NCBI RefSeq assembly: GCF_000004075.3
Contig: NC_026659.2
Location: forward strand, 5,456,001 to 5,520,000
Reading direction: 5' to 3'
From: Cucumis sativus
Taxonomy: Eukaryota > Streptophyta > Magnoliopsida > Cucurbitales > Cucurbitaceae
Length of the DNA stretch: 64,000 nucleotides
The position numbers and the translations under genes were made by a program. Position 1 is the first letter of the stretch. Every line of letters begins with the position of its first letter. Under the pieces are notes generated by a model. That model saw only the letters and a program-made list of their open reading frames with translations, did not search any database and was not told where the DNA came from. Below, one piece after another: positions 54,958 to 64,000 of this stretch.

Positions 54958-57900
54958 AATAAATGTTGAGCGGAAGAATGCTTTTCGGTGGAGCAACGAA
55001 GTAAATTAAAAAATTGCTAGGGTTTCAAAGTAGAGATTTGATGTCTTCAATGTTATTTTCAATGCTTGCACCGTTTCAATGTGATGTAAAATTGTTGCAG
55101 ACATTGGGTGAAGATTTGACAGGGATTTTTTTTTTTTTTTTTGGGAGAAATTAAAATTTTCACAGGGTTTAATTGGCTGGGGATTTTTTTTTTAGTTCCA
55201 GTTTATTTGGAGTTTATTCCATTGTTGTATTTACGATTCAAGTTTTTTAGTTAAGTAGGAGCTTTTAATACAATGTTCCGACTTTTTTTTTCTTTTCTGT
55301 TTTGTTATATTGTCAATTTAAAAACACTTTTGCCAAATGTGAACCTTCTATTTTATTATCATTTTGTTATCTCAATTTTCAAACGAGTTTGTTTCTTCTT
55401 TTCCTAGATCCCATCTGGGGTCTTATCAATTGTGTTATGGTCCAATTATCCTTCTTGTTTAATCTCCACTAAGTTTCTTATAATAATTTTGGATCAACCT
55501 CATCTAAATAAGGAAAATAATTGAATTTAAAATAACATATATATATCTCAAAAATAAATTTAACCTCAATAAACACCAAATCTCAAAACAAATACAAACA
55601 GTCATACATTATCATTATCATGTTACATTCATCAAAAGAACTACGAATCTCCAACATTCAAAGTTTTAAATTATTCATACAAAATACAATTTTATATTGA
55701 CTTTTGTGTAGAATATTTGTATTTATAGTAACTATTAGGAGTGAATATTGCTCAACCCATAAATCGAATTACATTAACGTACTAACAAATGTATGGATGA
55801 ATCTCTTGTTTCAATGTATAAAAGAAAATAAATATTGTTTATGTGTAATGTCCCATCTACATTGAATTATTTATAACTTAAACTATGTAGATTGAGATAC
55901 CTTTTGTGTTCTTCAACAATTACATGCTTGCCCCTTTTCCATTTATAGAGATTGTTTCTTTGTGTTTTTATAATAGCTGTCAAAGTACTTTTTCGAACGT
56001 TATAAAGTACGTCAACTCCATTCATTTGAAGTTATATTGACGAGTGAAATGAGATCAAAACCACATTGCATTTACCTATAATTATTTGTGTGTGAGGCGT
56101 GAACAATTTGAAACGGTAAGCATAAATAGTAAATATTTTGTAACCAATAATAAACCTGATAACAAAAAGTTATTTGAAATAGTAATCTTGTAGTTAATTA
56201 TAGATTATAATAAGAGGTTGTTGAAAATATAACAACTAAATTAAAAAACATTAGCATATGTAACATTTTCTTAAAAGTTCCAAATATAACAAAATCTGTT
56301 AAAGTGATAGAAGTATATAACTGATAGACCATGTTACACATATTGATTTATCACTAATGAATCAATGATTTTGTCATATTTGTAATTTCTTAAATATATT
56401 GTTATAAATTTAATTATTATTTTTAGTATTGATGTCCATTATTATAATCACCTTTGTAATAATTTGAAACATCAACCCGGCCCAAACGAACCCTAAAACT
56501 TAGGATTTCATCATATATATATATATATATATAACTTACATCCAATAGATCAATTGGTTTTAAAGAATTTCAAATTTGTCATAGGTACAAAATTGAAAGC
56601 TTCATCATTAGGCACAAAACTTAAGTAGTAAATATTAGCTTCCAAAACTAAATAAACACAAACTCAAACTTCAAATTTCAAAAAGACAATTGCAAATAGT
56701 TACCAACTTTTAGGTTTATAAATGTATAACATTTTAAAATTTTTCAAAATATAGCAAACCATAGGCTTCTACTAACTAATGGTGCATCTAAATTTTGCTA
56801 AATTGGTAAATTTATGTTTATATTGTATTATATTTACTGATATTTGTTTATATTGTATTATATTTACTAATATTTTGGATGTGAATCGGTTGTATTTAAA
56901 AACATATTTTAGATTCAAAATGTTGATAACGATCTTGTAGTTTGACCTAATAATCAAAAGCATAATTTAGTTTCTGAATGGTCACTTGATAAAGAAAAAC
57001 AATTTTTTTTTATATATATAAAAAAAGTAAAGAATAAAGTTAGAAATAAAAAAGAAGAAAAATCACATGAGAAGGACCAATTTTGTTTTGAAGTTACTAA
57101 AAAAGGAGAGCATGAAGTGTTTGGTATTTTTGAATGAACCAAATGGAAGAAGGATGCTGGGGTTTCCATTAATGATTTTATCTCTCAATCCTTCTTTTAT
57201 ATATTTCAACTATAATCATAGCCCACAAAATTTGAAGCCCCAAAAGAAGCTTTATGGCAACCCAAAATTAAAAGCTTCTGAACCAAATATACATATCAAT
57301 TAATAGCCCTCCATTGAAACTTGTATTGAAGTTCATATATGAAACAAGAAAGTTATAAAAGATGGTAATATGAAGTTCTGAAACTGTTTGTGGAAGGCTC
57401 TTTCATTTATTCACAACTGATACAAACCATTGATCTCCAATAACCCCACCAACTAACTATATATATATATATAAAGAACCATAATTCTCTGAATGGGATT
57501 TATAACTCAGAAAGGAAGAAAATAATATTACACTATTACCATCACACCCAAAAAGCTAAGGTTTCTTCTTCTTCTTCTTCTTCTTCTTTGAAATGGGCAA
57601 AAGTTAAGAGAGAAAAAAAGAAAAGAAAAGAAAAAGGGAAGTCTTTGCAATAAACAGTGTTCAAACTGCCATTTCCATCATCATGATGGCACGCACGGTT
57701 TCAAGAACAAAAACAACACAGCCTTATTACAACACTAAAACCGTCTTTCTCTGTCTTGTTCTCGTCCTCGTCCTTGTCATTCGTTTTTTCTTTCTTTCTT
57801 TCTGTCTGTCTTTGTTTATATTTTGATGATACCACCACAACAAAATGACATTTCCAAACACAAATTTTCATCCTAACCGCAGATTTTGTAACACCTTCAA

Positions 57901-58006
57901 TTCTATTAACAGGTACGTGGAAAAGTGGAAAGAACAAATGAGAGAGAGAGATTGTTGTTGACTTGTTGTATGTACATCCCCATAAGCTCTATGAATCGAT
58001 CAAGGA

Positions 58007-60628
58007 CTACGAATCCAACGGTACGACGCTCTCTGGAAAATCAGTTCTTGGTCCTGCTAGGGAGTAGTATGCAAGTATATGAGCAGGGTGTTCAGCCACC
58101 ACCATCTCCCCAACTTGATCAGGCACAACAACTCGTCTTGATGGAATCAATTCGATGTTCCAGTACCGGCGAGCCATTGCAAGAAGATCGCGGCCTGAAG
58201 AGGATCCTCTGTAGCCTTGAACCCATAGGTACCTGAGGGAGGTTAGGTTCAACACGGACTCTGCTAATGCTTGTTCACTAAAGCAACATCCTCTAACTTC
58301 AAGCTTCTGTAGACTAGGGCAGCCGCGAGAGAATTCCACTAGCCCAGCATCAGATTCCCCCACATAACCAAGAAGCATCCATCTCACATTTGGGCTATAC
58401 CTTCCTATATAACCAAGACCAACGTCTGTCAATCCACCAGGTCGAAGATATAAAGCAAATCTCTTGAGCTTCTCAGAACACCCTCTCAATAGAGCTTGAA
58501 CTCCATTGTCGAGTGGCAAATCCGTTATCCGTACTTCTCGATCCAGCAGGACAAGGCGAAAATCGCTTAGATTTTTCGAGTATGTGCCGATGCACTCGAG
58601 AGATGCATTAGTGATATCTGACACATATACAGCTAAGTATTCCAGTTCCAGACATCCCTGTGCCAAAGCAATCAACCCTCTTTGTGAAACAAGACCTTCC
58701 TCGTCTTCTAATCCCTGCTCATCTGCACCCCGCTCAATTCTAAGCCTTTTCAGTTTCTTGCAATGACGAGCAAGAACTTCTAATCCTCTATCTCCAATCA
58801 CATTTCTAGTCTGCTCAGTTAATAATATCAAGCCTTCAATTAGCTGAATTACTATGAAAATTTTATAATGCATAATTATACCCAAAAAAGACCGAAAAAA
58901 AAAAAATCCTCCCATGAATCAATATCAATGCGAATGAAAGTACGAGAATAGAGGATAATAGCAGGGCAATCAGAAAGAAGGAACTCTGTAATATAACAAC
59001 AGGGGTAAATGGATATGGGATCTCCCATCAGAGATTCCGAATCAAACCGAGAATTGAATGAAGCACTTCTAAGCAATGAGATCATAAAGTTTCATTAGAT
59101 AAGCATACCTCAAGAATTTCTAAGTTGGGGCATCTCTGAATCAAAGTACAATGATCTTCAGTATGAAGCAGAGCATACAAAAGATCCAACTTCTTGAGAA
59201 GATTTGCAAAAGGGAAAACTATTGGCATTTCACTTCTTCCCATGTATGTAAGACCCAAATTACGCAGATTCTGAGGCAATGCTATACCTGCATACTTCTC
59301 TGGTTGGTCATTGAAGCCGAAGGAACCTCCACAAAATTCCTCCAAAGCACCAGCAGCACGAAAGAAGCCCACGAGATTAAGGATTTCACAATCACTAATT
59401 TTCACAGAAATTAAGGAACGACAGTTTCTGGCTATAAGTTCAAGATCTTCAAATCTAACTTGGGTAATTTCTGTCATGTAAAAATTTAACGTCTCAAGCG
59501 CTGTGTTGTTCCTAGCAAGTTCATGTAACCATTGACCATCTTTCTCCTGAATTGAGCTCTCTTCCAAAAACAATGTTTTTAAATTCCTGAAACGACAACC
59601 AATATTAAAGATGATAAAATCATCATGAGCAACGCCATTCAGATATCAGAACTCTTTTTTTTTTTTTGTTTTTTTTTCCAAAAAATTATTTTAAATGTAA
59701 TTTCTACATGGGAAACATGCTGTTATTATTATTAGTTCACAGAATTACTAAATTTGCAATCTGACATAATTGCTGAAATTGCACTATCAATCCAAATTAA
59801 ACTTCATTTAAGATAACTTAGAACAGTTTCCTTCTTTACCCACCAGTTCCCAAAATGTTAAACCTTCTTTAAGAATATTGTATGTTAGCGTATACTTTGA
59901 CTCTGTTTCAGCTTCTTATTTCTTACGTTTAAAAAGTGCAGAAGCATCAGAAAATCATATCAATGAACCAGAAAAGGTATTAAAAAAAGCCGCACAATGA
60001 CAAGAATGAAATAATAATAACAATGAACCAGAAAATGGAAAACCAAGAATCAAATCCAAAACATTAATTCGTTCTCTGTATCTCAAAATTTTTCAACGCC
60101 CAGAAATTTCATCTTAAACAAAACATCAAGTTACGAAATCAGATACCTGCAAGAGCGTCCAATATGGAATAATCCATCGGTGGAGAATCCAGAGCATTTA
60201 TCGAGTTTAAGCGACACAAGAACACGGCCTCGTGCACTAGCAAGAAGCTCCAGATCCGAATCTACGACAATCATACGCCGGAAGTGAAGAGACTTTAAGC
60301 GATTGAAAGAACTAGCAATCTCCATTACCCATGGAGTAACATATCCTCCCCAATCCTCAGGTATTAAATTAAACATTGCAGCTCTCGGTTTACCCTTCAA
60401 TTTCAAGGACTCAAGATGAATAAACCGTTGCCGTAGCCGTTCGGGTGTGGTGGTGTAGCAAAGAGCTATGGTAACATGATTACGAGTAAGCGCATCAAGC
60501 TCGTACCATCTATGGCAAACTTGAGAAATAGCGTTACGATCTCTCGGGTCCTGAATATAGGGCATTACACAGCCAAGAATCACATCCGGCATCCCCATAT
60601 TTACTCTTCTACTGTCCCGTTCTTCCAT
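58007..60628 (-). CDS. COI1: Coronatine-insensitive 1, jasmonate co-receptor F-box/LRR protein
   Basis: COI1 is the F-box subunit of SCF-COI1, which binds jasmonoyl-isoleucine together with JAZ repressors and sends JAZ to the proteasome. Three exons in transcript order, 60628-60147, 59586-59109 and 58810-58007, give 587 residues; three exons and about 590 residues are usual. The F-box is at about 13-53 (PDVILGCVMPYIQDPRDRNA), followed by leucine-rich repeats. Hormone-pocket residues known from the Arabidopsis structure are kept: Arg in GKPRAAMF (82), two Arg in LRIERGADEQ (344, 347), Tyr in VYVSDIT (382), Arg in DFRLVLLDRE (405) and Arg in WVQGYRGS. ATG at 60628 is chosen because upstream codons lack another ATG in frame. 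The gene appears intact. Confidence 0.97.
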
Positions 60629-60874
60629 AACTTCAATTAAACTGAAACAAAACACCCTCCAGTTCCTTCAACTCCAAATCGAATCACAAATCCAAAAGAA
60701 AACCTCAGAGTCCTCAGTTAATTATTAAAGATCCGTCTCAAACTTCAATTCTTACAGAAGTCAGTCCGGATAATTAACTTTCCTCAACAAACACAACATA
60801 ATCCCCTCTCCCTCTTCCTCCCCATCTCTCTCTCTATCTCTCTCTCTATATGCGTGTGTGTGTGTGTGTATATA

Positions 60875-60912
<38 letters not shown>

Positions 60913-61500
60913 CCAAAAAAATAAAAGAAGAAGAATAAGGTACGTGTAAAATAAATCTAGAAAACAGTTGGAAAATCCGTTATGAAAGTAAATAAATGAA
61001 GGAAAGTCCCCAGGTAGAGAAGAAACACGATCCAGAAGGAATAATTGAAGAAATCGGGGAATTGCAGTGAGGAAGAAGAAGGAGAGTAATAATCGGATCG
61101 AGAAGGAATCAGGGGATGATGGAGGTGGCGGGAGGCGGCGAAGTGAGAGAAAGAGAGGGTGAGAAGAAGGTAGGGAGGAAGAAGAGACGGCGGAGAGGGA
61201 GGAGGAGAATTGGAGAATTTTTGTGGAGTGGGGGATTGGATCAGACCTAGAAGCTAAAACTCGAAGACTTAACTAATATGCGCCTCAGAAAAAAGAAAAG
61301 AAAAGAAAGAAAGAAGAAGAAGAAAGAAAGAAAGAAAAAAAAGAAAAGAAGAAGAAATAGAGGGGTTTTTGGGAAAAGAAAAATGAAGAGAGGGGGAGGT
61401 GAGAATAGATAAAAGAAGAAACGACAAGAATATTAAGAACCAATAGGATTTAAGCGTTGGAAAAGCTGAGATGCGTAAGATGCTGATTAGTGGCTATTTT
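60629..61500 (-). promoter_or_regulatory. COI1 leader and promoter region
   Basis: On the COI1 sense strand this region is pyrimidine-rich (the plus strand reads GAAGAAGAGG-like over 61060-61400), as is common in plant leaders and core promoters. The compound microsatellite at 60852-60909 falls within it. The transcription start was not determined. Confidence 0.45.
60852..60909. repeat. Compound (GT)n-(TA)n microsatellite in COI1 leader
   Basis: A GT run (60852-60868) passes directly into a TA run to 60909 with one interruption. It sits about 220-280 bp upstream of the COI1 ATG. Confidence 0.9.
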
Positions 61501-64000
61501 AATATGACGTGGCTTATTTCTATTGTTGCTTTAATGTATCCTCTCTGTACCTAATTATTGCTCCTTTTACTTCTCCTCAACCCTCAAACTTCAAATAAAC
61601 CAATATCTTCATCTCTTTATTTATTTATTTATAATTTAATAATATAATATCATTTCTTTTCTTTTTTCTTTATCAATTTCTATACTATAATATTAAATTC
61701 ATAATCGTTAATGTTAGATGCACTCATATGGGTTTAATTCAGATGTCAATTGAAATAATTTATTTCCTTCAAGTTGAAGCTTTTATTTTCATAACAAAAA
61801 AAAAAAAAAAAAAGTACAATATCAATGTTCAATTTTCCATCTAAATATTAGAAAAAAAAATTGTGATATTGACTTCAAGTTATTTATAAAAAAAAAAAGT
61901 CATGTTGACTCTGGACACATTCATTACTAAATTATAATATTTAACTTATTACCAATATTTTCCAACATATACGTTACAATCATAAGAGATTTGAAACTTA
62001 AAATGTTTGGATTGTTTATTTGTTTGTTTAAGAGATCATATATAGAATTGTTATAATCAAATATGATGCAATATTTTTTAAAAAAATAACGTTCTCATAT
62101 GAACCGAGCTAACTCTTAGTAGTGAAGTTTATAATTTATTTTAAAAGGTAAAACCTACTCATAAAAATAGATTTTTAACCAATAAGAATATATGCTCAAC
62201 TAACATTCGAGTAAATTAATAACGGTTGAATTTGTAATTTGAATTCGTACCCCAAATGTTATACTAAAGAAACAAAACAAAAAAGTAACTCTTAAACATA
62301 TTCATCAAATCTAAATCTTTTAATTATTTACATATTTATTAACATTGTCCTGTTTTATTGTTTTGATCATTTTTAAATATTGGAAATCACTGTCATTTTA
62401 ATTTATAATTAATGTTTCAATTCAAAATTAATAATTACAACTATTATTGTTAATTTGATGGTTCTAAATTTTGTAACCGTTTTATAGTTATAATGATATA
62501 TTTAATTCATTGATCAATATAGATAAAAAACAATCATTGTTATATGATCATGTTTAAAATGTTTTTTTTAAATATTCTTTTATAAATCTATTTTTAAAAA
62601 CATGTATTTTTTCTTTAATTAAAAAACATTGTCAGGACGTCTTTATTTTTTTTTAATTTCCTTGTTTTACTATTATTTCATTCAGAATTAATGTTTTACT
62701 TGGTGTAAACTCGACCTAAATATAACACAAGGTTGATACAGCTAGTCTTGGAAAACTTATTGCAAGAGCTAGCAATCTTTATGTTCCGTTTTTCTAACTC
62801 AAAGATGACTTCTAAGTCCGGTTCAATTTGGTGTGGCCCAAACGTAAATGCAAAATGTAAACAATTATTTGTCAACGTTGACTTAAGAATTGGGAAGAAT
62901 CTTCATTCTTTAACCTTCAATCTTGCCTATATCATTTCTCAATCTTTTTGATTCATATTTTTTACTATATTTCATAAATATCTTTATTTAATTGAATGTA
63001 TTTAAAAATAGTCCTAACATTTTATTTAGTATAATTCAATGAATATAAACTTCCAACAAACATTTTAGGTTGTACTTATCATTTCTTTTACATTTAAAGT
63101 CAAATATATATTTTTTTCTTTTTAAGGTTCCCTCTCTTGAATTTATATTTTTTTATTTGAAAATTAACTATAAAGTAAAGCAAAAGTTTATTTGAACAAT
63201 TTGTCCTTAATTGAAAATTTAATAGTTAATCATGAGTGGATGTCTATTGAACTGATGTTGAAGTAAATGGAGATTTTGCAACAATCATAGTAAATTTTTT
63301 GAATTATTACTATTGTAAGAGAGAATCAATTTTTTTAAAAGTTAGAACAAATTAAGACTACAGTCTAAATTAAGAGACAAATAAATGGCCAAACAAAAAA
63401 ATTGTCATATATATCTCATTCCTAGTCATATGATTGCAGTGATAGACCGATCAAATTCGACGATAAAGTGTGGACAACGATTAACTAATTTTACTAAAAA
63501 GTTTAGTTTGATTGGAACTCAAATAGTAAATTAGATATAGAAAAAAAAAAAAAAAGAAGACACACCGAATTTGGCTTTGATTTTATGCCAATATTTCAAA
63601 AATCTCGTCTATAATTTCATTAATAAGACTTCCATATTTTTATTAACCAACCTGTCTTTCACATCAATTTTAATTTGCGTTTTTTTAATATATTGAAAGT
63701 TAATTTTGTAAACATGGTTAGAATATGATTTGATTTAAATAGATTGTATTATACCGATATATATTTTAAATAATACTATACACTGATATAATTATATTAC
63801 ATCTGTTTCTTTGAGTGCATATTTATTTCATGTTATTAAATTTGTTTCTTAAATTGTGAATTATAGTATACAATCAGTCAAGTATATAAACAATGTTATT
63901 TTCCTTTCATATTTAAATAGTATTGTATAATGATCATTATATACCCTTGTATTTTTGAAATAATTCTATGCAGTGATATATATAATATCATATATATATA
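61501..64000. other. AT-rich flank upstream of COI1
   Basis: AT-rich sequence with A/T homopolymers. A weak SINE-like word pair (TATGCTCAACTAACATTC at 62190, GAATTCGTACCCC near 62240) is present. The ORF at 62733-62951 has no recognisable domain. No gene is supported. Confidence 0.55.

Larger units (their letters stand above)
53062..58006. other. AT-rich spacer with two unassigned coding-like fragments and COI1 3' flank
   Basis: Apart from the two fragments listed separately (53242-53580 and 54805-54957), this is AT-rich DNA with (TA)n tracts (near 56514-56532 and 57458-57472) and a (CTT)n run at about 57563-57588. The last 600 bases include the COI1 3' UTR. Confidence 0.5.

Noticed and set aside
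58506-58766. Plus-strand frame over COI1
   Set aside because: It is antisense to the COI1 third exon, whose LRR frame is fully supported.

Overview
The window is 64 kb of nuclear DNA from a eudicot plant. Genes have short GT-AG introns, the spaces between them are very AT-rich, and chromovirus-type LTR elements and one tRNA gene are present. Protein-level resemblance, especially of the COI1 gene, suggests Cucurbitaceae; that placement is recollection and not proof. Exons were joined by hand from reading frame and GT-AG junctions, and each complete multi-exon model closes in frame.

Layout. 1-17.3 kb is gene-dense: the 3' end of a nucleotide-sugar/triose-phosphate translocator (+), PCNA (-), a WLIM2-type LIM protein (-), an ARM-repeat protein resembling TTI2 (+), a single-exon GH17 protein (+) and a membrane-anchored HAD-IIIB-like protein (-). 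17.3-29.7 kb is repeat-rich: AT-rich DNA, a deleted gag-bearing LTR element, and a decayed but structurally complete Ty3/gypsy chromovirus (23584-28903, minus strand, 5-bp TSD TAATC). 29.7-43.4 kb holds adenylosuccinate lyase (-), chloroplast sedoheptulose-1,7-bisphosphatase (+), an LFS-like SRPBCC protein (+), tRNA-Arg(CCT) (-) and a DIVARICATA-type MYB (+). 43.4-58 kb is a gene desert with microsatellites, a tRNA-like SINE candidate and an LTR-like remnant. COI1, the jasmonate co-receptor, lies on the minus strand at 58.0-60.6 kb, and the rest is AT-rich flank.

The genes are not an operon or pathway cluster. Gene order is the informative part. From memory of Arabidopsis locus numbers, LIM, ARM, HAD and COI1 match At2g39900, At2g39910, At2g39920 and At2g39940. 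LIM, GH17 and SBPase match At3g55770, At3g55780 and At3g55800. The window would then carry the unsplit ancestral order of two Arabidopsis homeologous segments.

The most unusual single feature is PCNA: its normal sliding-clamp core continues in frame into an 88-residue charged tail that contains two SUMO-interaction-like motifs. Also notable are a GH17 protein with Asn at the usual acid/base Glu, a HAD protein that seems to lack later catalytic motifs, and strong E2F-type sites upstream of PCNA, the GH17 gene and the MYB gene.
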